This document shows, piece by piece, positions 19,962 through 29,548 of a stretch of DNA of 64,000 bases; position 1 is the stretch's first letter; each line of letters begins with the position of its first letter. The translations under genes and the position numbers were made by a program. Below the pieces are notes generated by a model that saw only the letters and a list, made by a program, of their open reading frames with translations, was not told where the DNA came from and did not search any database. This DNA comes from Pythium myriotylum (lineage: Eukaryota > Oomycota > Peronosporomycetes > Pythiales > Pythiaceae): NCBI GenBank assembly GCA_023091665.1, contig JALJCQ010000007.1:124001-188000 (forward strand). The letters are read 5' to 3'.

Positions 19962-20489
19962 TTACGGTTTCTCCTGGTTTGAACATTTGACTTCTTCGGC
20001 AACTGCAACGCCGACCACGGACGACACTTGTGTCGAGCTTCTTACGCGCATGAGTTCTTTGTGTTGATGAGCGACTACCGAACGAAGTCGACGGATCTCG
20101 GCGTGGAGTGCCGCCATGTCCGCGGCAATAAGCTCGCGCTGCAGTTGCAATCTTGCTCGATGAGCTGCACGGTCGCTCTCGGCCTGTTCCTCCAAGAAGC
20201 GGTTGACTGCGTCCATAGCGGAGACCATGGACTCGTCCATATTATACTCGTCAGATAGCGAGGACCAGGTCTTGTCGTGGAGATCGTCTTGGCCTTCCTT
20301 CTTGTCTTCGCCCTTGTATAGATTCAGCATCTCCTGCAGCGCGAGCGAGAGCTTCCCACGATTCGCTTCTTCGAACAACCGCCACATGAGCGAAGGTGGC
20401 GGCGTGGGGGTCGGCTTGGGGGCCGGTGCGAAGGCACTGGCGACCGAGAACACTTTGCTGAGCGTCAGGGCGACGCGACTCCACATCAT
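19962..20489 (-). CDS. Small coiled-coil protein, paralogue of 2141-2707
   Basis: 175 residues from the first of two adjacent ATGs at 20489, chosen because MMWSRVALTLSKVFSVAS aligns with the N-terminus of the paralogue. The frame is open to 20627, so a longer form is possible. The conserved blocks are FEEANRGKLSLALQEM, FLEEQAESDR, RARLQLQREL and ALHAEIRRLR, the last two predicted to be coiled coil. A proline-rich linker (PAPKPTPTPPP) replaces the basic segment of the other copy. Convergent with the P5B ATPase gene. Function unknown. Confidence 0.77.
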   Translation of the reverse strand: MMWSRVALTLSKVFSVASAFAPAPKPTPTPPPSLMWRLFEEANRGKLSLALQEMLNLYKGEDKKEGQDDLHDKTWSSLSDEYNMDESMVSAMDAVNRFLEEQAESDRAAHRARLQLQRELIAADMAALHAEIRRLRSVVAHQHKELMRVRSSTQVSSVVGVAVAEEVKCSNQEKP

Positions 20490-21587
20490 CTTGCTTGACC
20501 ACGCGTCGAAATGCAAACTGACGGATGCAAAATCCAGTACCGGTAGGTCGATCGCGAGAGATCGGCTCCGACGAGCCTCCTGGAAGCCAGCCAGCCATAG
20601 TCCCCTCCATGGGCCCATACAAATCAATCTCCCTCATGTCCCAAGACAATCCAAAGGTGGAGGCCATCTCGAAGCCATCCCGATCTTCTGATCAGGCTGC
20701 GAAAAGTAATATATCTTACCTGTCACATCCCCAAGTATCCATACTGGCCTCGTTTTGCTATTGTTGAGCAAAGTATGGACCTTTTAAAGGCGATATATTC
20801 CGCAAAAGCCGGTTCCATAATGTTATGAGACACCAAACATAGGTACAAAACGATCAAGGAGGTTGCTCTGACGATCGAAAGGCACTGCCTCTGTCCACTG
20901 CACACTTTGGTGCGCACGTGGCTCCATGTGATTTGATCTTGTCGGTTGTGTGCAGAGCTCTGTTGTCTCATAGTCCTGACAAAGCCTTTCTGCAAGCTAG
21001 TCCCTCCTATACAGTATACTTTGCAACCAACAAGGCCAAGTATACTCTTTTCGGCTTCGCTATCGAGAGCATTCTCCGCCTCTAGCAGCTAAGACACCAC
21101 TGCGGTTCTTGCGTCTTTCTCCGGTGGAAATCCTGTATATGAATTAGCTGAATTCGCGCACTCTCTTGTCGGATCGACAGTGTGCGAGTAGATCCCACAT
21201 CAGAATGAAGTCTTGTGTTGAATTCATCCCACCATCGCCACGAGACGAGAAAAATGTTTGTAAAACGAATTTCTCGAGAGCACGTGGCGACTAATAAACG
21301 TGCGTGGATACACTTTGTGGGAGCTGCAGATCGTCCTTCGTTTCTCACCTTGGTGCAGTCAGCATTTTCTGGAAACGTCTGGGTTCATTTTCGAAAGACT
21401 GACTGTGGTACTCAAATATTCATACACATCTGTTTAAATATATAATCAATTATCAAGAGATAAATATAAATGATTTGATAGGTAGCTACAAACATCGATA
21501 CAATTCTTAATCAAATTATATGTATTTCCGTAGTGTTACTATCACCAAGGACCACGGTACGACACGATGCCCAGAAATGGCGTCGCA
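20490..21587. other. Intergenic, AT-rich right half
   Basis: 1.1 kb with no supported gene. The part from about 21420 to 21530 is strongly AT-rich, as expected for a 3' flank of the NLP gene. Confidence 0.5.
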
Positions 21588-22289
21588 TTACTTAAAGTAG
21601 GCGTTCGCTAGGTTGCCCTCAAAGTTGGATTTGAACGGCACGGTTGCGTCTCCAAAGTTGGTCGTCTCGAGCGCGTCTCTCGCTGCCTGTGTGAGCTGTT
21701 CCCACTGGATCAGCGGCTGCTTGCTCCCAAGCTTCTTCGTGAAACCCGTCTCATGGTTCAGCGGCCACGTAGACTTGTAGCTGATCTTAGCGGTCACGCC
21801 ATCGGCCACGTAGTTGCCGTCGAGAGGATACGACTTCTTGACCTTCCCATGCGCAGATGTCGCGATCGCGAGGATCTTGGCTGTCGGCGGGTTGTTGCTG
21901 TCGAGCCAGACGACCGTGTGCTCCCAGTCGTGGCGGTGGCCCAGAAGCGGGCTCGGCGAGTCCTTGGGCATGTACCAGGCGTACATGATGGCGAAGGCGT
22001 CCTTGTAGAAGCCCGATCGCGCGTAGACCTGGGCTTTGCTCTTGTCTTTGCAGCTTCCGTCCGAAGCTCCCGTGGTCTTGAGGCCTCCACTAGTGTTACC
22101 GGCAGCGTCCACGGCCGGATATGGCTGACAGCCGTTGACGACGTCGAGCGCCGGTTTGAATTGCACGGCGAGAACTTGAGCCGCGTCAGTCGGTGCCGGC
22201 TCGGCCCATACGGGAATCGAGTCGTGGTTGACGACAGCTGCTTGCGATGAAGACGCGAGTGCAAGAGCGAGGGCGAGTGAAAACTTCAT
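21588..22289 (-). CDS. Secreted NLP (necrosis- and ethylene-inducing-like, NPP1 family)
   Basis: 233 residues from ATG 22289, which opens a signal peptide (about 1-17). The NPP1 domain fills the rest. The heptapeptide GHRHDWE at about 117-123 is intact; it forms part of the metal site needed for membrane binding in cytolytic members. Two cysteines at about 54 and 80 fit the single disulfide of type 1 NLPs. NLPs are secreted by oomycetes, fungi and bacteria; cytolytic members bind glycosylinositol phosphorylceramides of dicot plasma membranes, while many oomycete copies are non-cytolytic. Whether this one is active cannot be told from the sequence alone. The gene is intact, intronless and unaccompanied by other NLP copies in the window. 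Confidence 0.92.
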   Translation of the reverse strand: MKFSLALALALASSSQAAVVNHDSIPVWAEPAPTDAAQVLAVQFKPALDVVNGCQPYPAVDAAGNTSGGLKTTGASDGSCKDKSKAQVYARSGFYKDAFAIMYAWYMPKDSPSPLLGHRHDWEHTVVWLDSNNPPTAKILAIATSAHGKVKKSYPLDGNYVADGVTAKISYKSTWPLNHETGFTKKLGSKQPLIQWEQLTQAARDALETTNFGDATVPFKSNFEGNLANAYFK

Positions 22290-23258
22290 GTTGTGGACGT
22301 CCGGGGAAACTTGAGGAATGAAGCTTGACGAATCAAACGAAAAGGGTCTCAAGAGGTCAAGAGGTGAGCGCCAGAATCCGGATATCCAACACATCGACCA
22401 GATGGTGGTCCAAGAGGTCATCACTGAAGACATTGCGGAGTCAGTCCCACCATTCGCCTGGAGGACTAAACTCAACAGCGCCTGTCTCGAGTGTTTGTAG
22501 GCACACGCAACTGAACGATCTTGGTGCTCTCCATATGGCCTCGATCATATTGTTTGTGATCAAGCAACTCGACAGATGCTGGTAATAGTCTGATAATCCT
22601 GATGCCTTGATGCCGCATCAAACTCGTGAAGCCAGCAAATAAGCTTTACCACGCACCAAGTGACTACTGTACTGTCTCGAGCGGACAATACATGCTCGAA
22701 TGGACCAAAACCCAACGGAGGCTTGGCCGTTTCAGTACTGTAGGCGCTAGAAAGGCTGCGCCGTGATGTGATGGCGGCCTACAGTCACGAAACACAGGTA
22801 CTGTACTCTCTACCAATGGGTCCTCCATTCCAGGAGACCCTACCACTCCACTTTGTCTCCGCCTCGACCAAGTCCACGCGCAGACTACAGCCATCGCGTT
22901 TCGTTTCATCCTCGCTGTACTTCAACATCGAATCGATGATGTGAGCCACCGTGGTGATCAATGCGATACTCAAACACGATGGCAAGACCCCCTACCCCGT
23001 ATGTACAGCTATACCTGTTCACACCGAGGTAACCCAATAGACTCCAACTCTTGTCATCATTATCGCACCACCACCATCATAATCACACATACAGTCCGAG
23101 CATCGCAGGTGGTCACTACTTCCAACTTGAAGAGCCATTCGCTTTTCATAGAAAAAAAGGCATCTCGGAAATGGAATCCTTGTCCATACACATGCAGCAA
23201 TTCGCGTAGAAAGCCAAGGCAATTGACGCATTTGAACTATATTATTACTTTCAGTTGT
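22290..23258. other. Intergenic, nothing recognised
   Basis: 969 nt between the NLP gene promoter and the 3' end of member I. No conserved open frame, RNA gene or repeat is seen. Confidence 0.5.
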
Positions 23259-24281
23259 TCATGGCTTGGCGTTAGATCCCACTGTTTGCTGCCCTATTTC
23301 GATCGCCGATAAAATTGGCGTGGCGCTTACCGTGAAATCAGCCATGAAGATATACTTCTCAGCCTTTCCCTCGCTCTCCTCCGCCTGTTCGCTCCCTGAG
23401 CAATGCGAGCCTTCTTCCGCCGAGTTGCTTGGTCTACTGTCGATAGATACAATCTCGAGTGTGTCCAAATCGTATTCGCAGTACGGGCTGTCGAGCCGAC
23501 GACTATTCGGTTCCTCTTGATATCTTGCACTTGTCACCTCTGGGTTACTGATCGTTCTCTGGAGTGGTGGGGCAAGTCGATAAAACGTTGAGCGGGCCAG
23601 ATCTCGGCTTCGGCTGGAAAGATCCGATAAATGAGAGAGCGAGATCGTCACTCGCTTGCTGACAGCCATGAATGGCCCGCTCGTAGACTGTGGCATCACT
23701 GGTTCTCTGCGTCGGCACAGTGCTATGACCTTGTAGATCGCGAGCCCAACGCCCACAACAGCCAAAAAAATCAAACTGATGGCTACCAAGTGCGGAGCTC
23801 GATCCTTCGCTGACGTAGAGGTTGGCGTGGGTATGCTCTCGCTGCTGGGGCCTCCTTCGCGTGGATTCTCCGTGGAGATCGCTGGAGGTGGCGTGGCTGT
23901 CATTGTTCTCGCTGTTAACAGTAGTGGTTTCGCGGGGGGATGTTCGCTTGCCAACACGTAGACGTTACACAGCGTTGCCGAGGATCCCGCTATTCGTGCC
24001 TCACAAGTCGACTCGTTCTTGCCTTCAATGCAGACACCCCATGTGAACCGACCACCTGCGTTCTGGTAGGATCGTACCGCGCGGCAGTCGCAATCGTGGC
24101 AGCGAGGTATGGTCGTGCCCATCGCGTCCATGCAAGGCAGATACCCCACCGGAAATCTGGTTTGTTGTGTCGAATCCGGCACGTACAGCTGATCCATTGG
24201 GAGATCGCAGACGTCTCCCAGAGCGTCACCGCTGATCACGGAGAAGATAAGAATCGCATAGACACAAACACGAGAGAGCAT
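23259..24281 (-). CDS. Eight-cysteine type I membrane protein, member I (divergent)
   Basis: 340 residues. Signal peptide about 1-20, first cysteine at about 25, then 50, 61, 64, 66, 84, 93 and 105. The first spacing is 24 instead of 23; the rest match the family exactly, with FTWGVC. Membrane helix about 164-188, followed by CRRR. The tail is the least conserved: DTLEIVSID and an acidic EEGSHCSGSEQAEESEG stretch are present, but the RSQFTV and YW blocks are not recognisable. It lies 9 kb from the main cluster, between the NLP and the secreted nuclease-fold gene. Confidence 0.85.
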   Translation of the reverse strand: MLSRVCVYAILIFSVISGDALGDVCDLPMDQLYVPDSTQQTRFPVGYLPCMDAMGTTIPRCHDCDCRAVRSYQNAGGRFTWGVCIEGKNESTCEARIAGSSATLCNVYVLASEHPPAKPLLLTARTMTATPPPAISTENPREGGPSSESIPTPTSTSAKDRAPHLVAISLIFLAVVGVGLAIYKVIALCRRREPVMPQSTSGPFMAVSKRVTISLSHLSDLSSRSRDLARSTFYRLAPPLQRTISNPEVTSARYQEEPNSRRLDSPYCEYDLDTLEIVSIDSRPSNSAEEGSHCSGSEQAEESEGKAEKYIFMADFTVSATPILSAIEIGQQTVGSNAKP

Positions 24282-24509
24282 CGGGTCTTAGATCGCTGTG
24301 ACTAGGCAGAACGGAGAATAGATCGTTGCCACAGTGGTGGCTCCTGTCGGCGGCGTGATGAGCCGAGGATGAAACGTCACAATCGCACAGCTTACAGAAC
24401 CCCAATTGTGTGGATCCACGATGGGTGATCTTGGCGGTACCCCCGACTCGACCAGATCGTCGAAATCACCACTATCACTCCGTGACGATGTTGCTGATCC
24501 CATCCATAC

Positions 24510-25360
24510 ATTCCTGCATATGGCTACATTCTGTCACACGTCGCAGAGAGCTCTCAGCATGCACATTCGACGAGCCAGCTCCAAAATTCCCAACACCCAC
24601 AACGGAACCGGACTATTCTGTGACAGGTCACGAGGCCACTGACTCCTCAAGACCGTGCTTGACATAAATATCAAGCGCAGTCTTGAGGAGTTGGTGGCCA
24701 AGAAAATGACTATGATCACTTTCTTCCACGCGTTCACTTTTATACAGTCTCAATGAGCTCGAGGATACTTTTTGTATACCTGGTTTCCTCCGTCGAACTC
24801 GGGATGTCTCACTTCATGCATCCCTTGTCTTCCTGTTGTCCACACAGAGCAAGCGGTCGCGAGGTCTTGATGAACGGCCGCTGCCGGCTCTTCCGGGGCA
24901 GCGAGCGCGGAGGCGACCGATATGCGAGCTCATCGACAGATCCGTCGTTCTCTTCCATCCTTTCGATTTGTTGACACTGGGTTCACGAGTGGATTTAAGC
25001 GAGCTGTCGTTCATGATTTTGAACTGCAGTTGCTACTGTATAATTGACTGGACCTTTGGACGCTAGACGGATCCGAAGGCTCTGTCAAACATCTTCACCA
25101 CCATCTTGCGCACGTCTTAATGCGCCACATCCCGTCCTCGAACGGCTTCACGACGCAAAATCCGGTTAAACAACTCACCAAAGGCACTTGCGGCAAACAA
25201 CGCGAGGAAGGCTCCGAACTCGGGCGGAATCAGTTTCATTGTCGGCATCAACGTGGCAAAGCGGCCCAAGTCTTTCTTTAGCACATCCTGTGACCAGTCG
25301 ACCCACGCTGTTGGCTCCACGGAGTAGTCATAGACGGCGTCGACCGAGTGCGGCGCGACT
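24510..25360. repeat. Diverged direct copy of the 43625-44547 block
   Basis: The order of recognisable segments is the same as at 43625-44547: the TGGCTACAYTCTGTCACACG stretch, GTGACAGGTCACGAGGCCAC, the CTGGTTTCCTCCGT stretch, the CAGCGAGMGCGGA stretch, and then the 3' end of the MDR oxidoreductase. Homology stops near GTGCGGCGCGAC at 25360. The copy is a degenerate segmental duplicate. Confidence 0.8.
25088..25360 (-). pseudogene. 3' fragment of MDR oxidoreductase, copy of 44209-45189
   Basis: The minus strand encodes EPTAW, then QDVLKKDLGRFATLMPTM and a PPEFGAFLALFAASA-type segment, matching the C-terminal third of the oxidoreductase at 44209-45189. The last part is frame-disrupted and the N-terminal two thirds are absent here. 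A piece of the missing 5' end lies 3 kb away at 28568-28660. Confidence 0.82.
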
Positions 25361-25495
25361 CAATGAGAAGAAAGAGGGCCTTGTATTTCTAGTCTCTTTG
25401 ATAGAATCTTCAACAAGACGGAACTACAGTCTCGTGTAATGAAGAATGCGTGGGGTTCCTCGCGAATCTCGGAGAGCGGCGAATGATTGAGCTCA

Positions 25496-26455
25496 CTACG
25501 GTTCGGTGACAAACGTTGGGAGACAGCCCGAGCACGGAGAGCCCGTGCAGAAGGTCGACATGACGAGCGCGTGATCGGAGCTCGTGTAGCCTCCTTCAAA
25601 GGTGTCGACGATCACCTGACCAGCCTGGAGACACGTTTGCGGGGCGTCGCCGACGCCCTTCGGACGTACCTTTGCGCGTGACACCGCGTTGCGCGCGAAG
25701 ATGTAGTCGATCTTGTTCCAGACCGTGACATTGCCAAAGGATGGGCCAATCCAGGTCTTGCCGCCCGCACCCGCAGCCGTGAGAGCCTCATAAAGCTGGA
25801 TGGGCGTGCTCGTACCATTCAGTGTGGCGTTGTTGAGCAAGTACTGCACGGCCGGCGCCGAGGGCCACGTGTTGAGGTCACCAGTCATAATGACCGTATC
25901 GAAGGGCTCGCAGAAGTCAGCGAGGTGCTTGGCCACGAGCACGGACGACTCGTTCTGGCCACGGGTGATGTCGTAGTGCGTGTTGAGCATGCACACCGTG
26001 TCACCGCTGTGCTTGTTGAGGAAGCGAGCGATCACGGCTTCGCGCAGGTACTCGAGGTTCCACGTGTTGGAGCCGAGGATCTCGGGTGTGTCACTCAGCG
26101 CGGACGTGTAGTTCTTCATCAACAGCCACTTGTCGCGGCGGTAGAAGATCGAGTTGCGCTCGTTGCTCCCGCAATCACCAGCGCACTCGCCCACGGCCGC
26201 GTACCCGAGCGTGTCCTGGAAGAACTGGGTCTGAATGACCGCGGTCTCCTGCGTGCCGAAGAGGTCCGGGTTGTACTTGGCGAGCACTTTTCGAGCGCGC
26301 TCCTTGCGCAGCTCCCAGCAGCCGGCAGGGCACGGGTCTTTGGCGTTGGACGTGCGCACGTTGAAGCTCATGACTTTGAGCGAGTTGTCCACGAATCTCG
26401 CGGAGACGACGGAGGCGGTGATTGCCACGAGTGAGAGCAAGCTCTTGATGAGCAT
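25496..26455 (-). CDS. Secreted endonuclease/exonuclease/phosphatase-fold protein
   Basis: 319 residues from ATG 26455, which opens a signal peptide (about 1-19). The fold motifs appear in order: MSFNVRTSN (about 29-37), GTQE (metal-binding Glu about 70), NTHYD with a catalytic His, TGDLNTWPSAPA, KIDYIFA and SDHALV near the C-terminus. The metal and catalytic residues expected of the family are present. Extra cysteine pairs (CPAGC, CAGDC, CSGC) suit an extracellular protein. The substrate could be nucleic acid, a phosphoinositide or another phosphodiester; the sequence does not decide. No introns. Confidence 0.87.
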   Translation of the reverse strand: MLIKSLLSLVAITASVVSARFVDNSLKVMSFNVRTSNAKDPCPAGCWELRKERARKVLAKYNPDLFGTQETAVIQTQFFQDTLGYAAVGECAGDCGSNERNSIFYRRDKWLLMKNYTSALSDTPEILGSNTWNLEYLREAVIARFLNKHSGDTVCMLNTHYDITRGQNESSVLVAKHLADFCEPFDTVIMTGDLNTWPSAPAVQYLLNNATLNGTSTPIQLYEALTAAGAGGKTWIGPSFGNVTVWNKIDYIFARNAVSRAKVRPKGVGDAPQTCLQAGQVIVDTFEGGYTSSDHALVMSTFCTGSPCSGCLPTFVTEP

Positions 26456-27108
26456 CTCGGAGAGGTTGAGGGGAAGCTGGCGGTGCTTGAAGGGCAAAAG
26501 GTGAAGTGAGCGACCCAGAGAGCGTGGAGCGAGGAATATGTGGAGGGAAAGTCTGGATGAGGCGTCTCCATGGTGTATGGATTGGAAGCGGCCAATGCCG
26601 CCAGGAGTTGTTGCTTCGGCCAAGAGAAAGGAAGTGTACGTCTCAAAGAATCGCGATCGTGGCGTCGTGAAAGTTCAGTATATGTGTGAACAATTCGTGG
26701 CAGCCGTAGTGAGCGGTATCCACTTTCCACTAAACGCAGTGTTGAGTGTGATGAGTACACTCTCGTCAGGCTACACACAGATCGAAGACTAATTGTTTGT
26801 CCGAGTATCCACATCCTGCGCTGCCGCATCCATCACCGACTGGTTCGACTCATTAGGTTGTCTTCACGCGAGCCATCAGTTAATGGTGGGAAGCGTCTAG
26901 ATAGAAAGTACTTCAACAAACTTCTACTCGAGTTTGCACAGAGAGTTTGCTGATGGCTGCAGCCGCCCACGCAAGAAACACGAGACGTGCGAGTGTACTG
27001 TTCGTGTTTTTTTTTTATTTTGGTGATGGAGATGATGATGGCGACAGATAAAGCGGCGCCCGTCTCCATTGCGCCAGGCGCTCATTTTGCGTTGCGATCT
27101 GCGAGTGG
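26456..27108. other. Intergenic left flank of the hAT element
   Basis: 653 nt with no supported gene. The last eight bases (27101-27108, GCGAGTGG) are the left target-site duplication of the hAT element. Confidence 0.6.
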
Positions 27109-28070
27109 CAAGGCCTGGAAAAATACAATATTATATTTATTGGTCAGCCAGATCCACACAAATAAATTATTTGTGTATTTCCGTATTTCTCAGCAAATAC
27201 ACTCCACTCGTTGCCTCTTACTTGCCTTGATGCGGTTCATAGCGGTAGCCACGACGTGAACATCCCACAGAGGGCGATTGTACTCGAGGAAGAGTAAGGA
27301 CTCAAACGTTGTCGGATGCATTCCTTGACGGTAATCGGTCAGTTCGTGACCAGCAGTCGAGAACAGACGTTCCGCTTCGTTCGAGGTTGGCGGAATCCAG
27401 CGCAGATCAATGTACTTCGAAGGTTCTTTCGGTACTTCTTGGAGGCACTCGTCAGCAAACGACACTTGTTTCTGTTCCGACGTGGAGGTGCTACCACCAC
27501 GCAGAAACTTGCTGACCCGTCGCTTTCAGGCCTGCGAAGCTTCTTTTCTTTGCCTGAGATGACCTTCTTTCGAAATCAGGCGAGTGAACGATGTCGACAC
27601 GTGGTGAGAGATACAGGTGGCGCTTGACGACACCATCGAAGAGCTTTCGCACACCCGTGAGCGACACAGCCTTGTTGTCTTGCTTCAACTCTGGATTGCT
27701 GTCGTCCGCCTGTAGACGCAGACTCACCGAGTTCAAATGCTCCAGCTCTGTCAAAAGCTTCTCGAGCTCGAGCAGAATCGAATTGTGAGAGCCTACCTCG
27801 GAGGCGCGCTTCAGCCGGAGTCTGGCCCAAGTGCTCGAATTCGGTCACGTTCACATGGGCCACGACTTCGTTAGAAGCTTCTCAAAGACGCCTCGCAGCC
27901 ATTCAGTCCTGACGAGCGCATCGTATCTTCGTTTACACTCGCGGGCCACGTACTTCCCGCCATTCCGAAGTGGGCGATTATTGGCGGGTATTTGATCCCC
28001 CACAAATAAATAATTTCTGAGGATTTATTTATCAGGATTTTTTTATTTGATTTATTTCTTCCAGGCCTTG
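27109..28070. mobile_element. hAT-family DNA transposon, internally deleted, with TIRs and 8-bp TSD
   Basis: The element begins CAAGGCCTGGAA (27109-27120) and ends with the exact reverse complement TTCCAGGCCTTG (28059-28070). It is flanked on both sides by GCGAGTGG (27101-27108 and 28071-28078). Eight-bp duplications and a CAAGG-type terminus are the hAT hallmark. Inside, the minus strand encodes only the C-terminal dimerisation part of a transposase. At 962 bp it is too short for an autonomous hAT, so it is a deletion derivative that would need a transposase supplied elsewhere. Both ends look intact. Confidence 0.92.
27190..27863 (-). pseudogene. hAT transposase C-terminal remnant
   Basis: Within 27190-27465 the minus strand encodes WIPPTSNEAERLFSTAG, then YRQGMHPTTFESLLFLEYN, the hAT dimerisation motif. 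Further pieces upstream in other frames include VRKLFDGVVKRHLYLSP and IVHSPDFE (27491-27754). The frames do not join, and the N-terminal BED finger and catalytic core are absent. Confidence 0.87.
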
Positions 28071-28135
28071 GCGAGTGGTCAACGACAAAACTGGCGGAAT
28101 TATCGCAGACATTTTTCCACTACGGATCGCGGATT

Positions 28136-28222
28136 TCACGCACAGGTGTTGCACATAAACTCATTCATCGCCCTGGAGTCTCCAGGGCGATGAATGAGTT
28201 TATGTGCAACACCTGTGCGTGA
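28136..28222. repeat. Perfect 43-bp palindrome with 1-nt centre
   Basis: Arms 28136-28178 and 28180-28222 are exact reverse complements around a single T at 28179. Pairing stops sharply at both ends. It lies 66 bp outside the hAT element. No gene is associated with it. Confidence 0.95.
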
Positions 28223-28258
28223 CATCAGAGTCAGCGCACCAACCAACGAGGTCGAACT

Positions 28259-29290
28259 GTGTACGAAAACGCTCTAACTCCAAGTGTCCCTAGTCACGCT
28301 TTATCGCACCTCCAAATATTTCAGTCATTGTTGATGGTGGCGACCAGCCCCACATTCCCTCAAGATCTTCTTCCAAATTTTCACCTCGAGCTTCATGATC
28401 CATTGTCCAAATCCTCGGCCCCCAGTTGCACAATCGTCACTCGCGAAACAACGTACAACCGCCGAAGACTTCATTCCACATTCCGACGTTGCATAGAGCT
28501 CCAGCTATTAGGGTACATTTATTGCGCTCAATAGACTTCACCTTCACCTTCAACAACACTCCGACGTTGCGCCATCAACGCTGCCCCTGAGACCTACCGG
28601 GCCTGGTAAAGACATACTCCAGCTGCGTGACGTCGCGACTATGCCTCTCGTTCACTTGAAGACGACCACACGCTGGACGCGGAGATCCATGGCCGCCACC
28701 CCATACGAGTCGTCCAGGAGATCTCGTTCGGCAATGCGCCACTCCATCAGTCTGTGCTAACGAATTTGGGGGAGCTCCCGTCCACTACGGACCCTGTTGT
28801 TCCTCGCGTGGTGACGATTCCTCGGTCCCCGAACGAAGGACTCGTCATCCAGAGGAACGAGGCCCTTCAGAGTTTTGTGGCCGCCGTACCGCATGACTTG
28901 AACGTGTCGGTGGACAATCAACCCCAGATGACGTTTCGGCTTCACCGTATGTTCTGCGCTTCCGCTAATGGCTGGTCGCGCGGCTAGAAGATCTCAGTCA
29001 CAATGACGCGAGGCAAGCTTCAACGACCCTCTGCCGCACGGAACCATTTCGGCCTCAAGTGCCTCACTTTTTCACTCGTGCAAGAATACATTCGATATAA
29101 CACAACTGTTAGGTTGTGTTCATTAGCCACAATGTGGCACATTGTGGCTAATGACCACAAGCTGATGCACGCATACTTGCTCAAAGATGACAAGGGAGAC
29201 GATGCCCATGTGGGATCGTCGCCCTTGTCATCTTTGAGCAAAGCGGAGGTCAGTTAGCAAAAGCGACCTCTAAATCTTTGGCACCTCCTC
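28259..29290. repeat. Mosaic inverted duplicate of the 45.1-46.76 kb region
   Basis: 28259-28660 matches the reverse complement of about 45100-45500, including the start of the MDR oxidoreductase (INAAPETYRAW at 28568-28603, then a stop). 28690-29290 matches the reverse complement of about 46090-46640, including the C-terminal part of the nuclease-fold-like gene (TIPRSPNEGLVIQRNEALQ in 28754-28987). A short piece at 28650-28690 is in the opposite orientation. The copy is non-functional as genes. Confidence 0.82.
29121..29241. repeat. Two adjacent foldback repeats
   Basis: First: 15-bp arms 29121-29135 and 29139-29153, perfect, 3-nt spacer. Second: arms of about 28 bp, 29177-29204 and 29214-29241, with a few mismatches and a short loop. 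Neither is present in the paralogous sequence at 46150-46240. Confidence 0.85.
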
Positions 29291-29548
29291 ATATACACGC
29301 GCGCACACATGCGACGTTGACGAACGAGAACAACAGACCTACCTGTGAAAACAGTACTCACAGCGTCGTGCTTTTTGCTGCTTTCCTTGCAGGAATCACC
29401 AACATAAACAAACGGAAGACGATTGCAACAAAGCCATCTTTCTCTCTCTGTTTCGTCAAAGGAGTGTCATCTCGACTACATCGGCGCCACACTCAACCAC
29501 TCCCACATCCCGTAGTCTACAAAGCCCTCGAAAGACTCACACCTTCTA

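Noticed and set aside
27101..29241. CRISPR-like array suggested by multiple short repeats
   Set aside because: The repeats are inverted, not regularly spaced direct repeats, and the genome is eukaryotic; hAT ends and foldbacks explain them.
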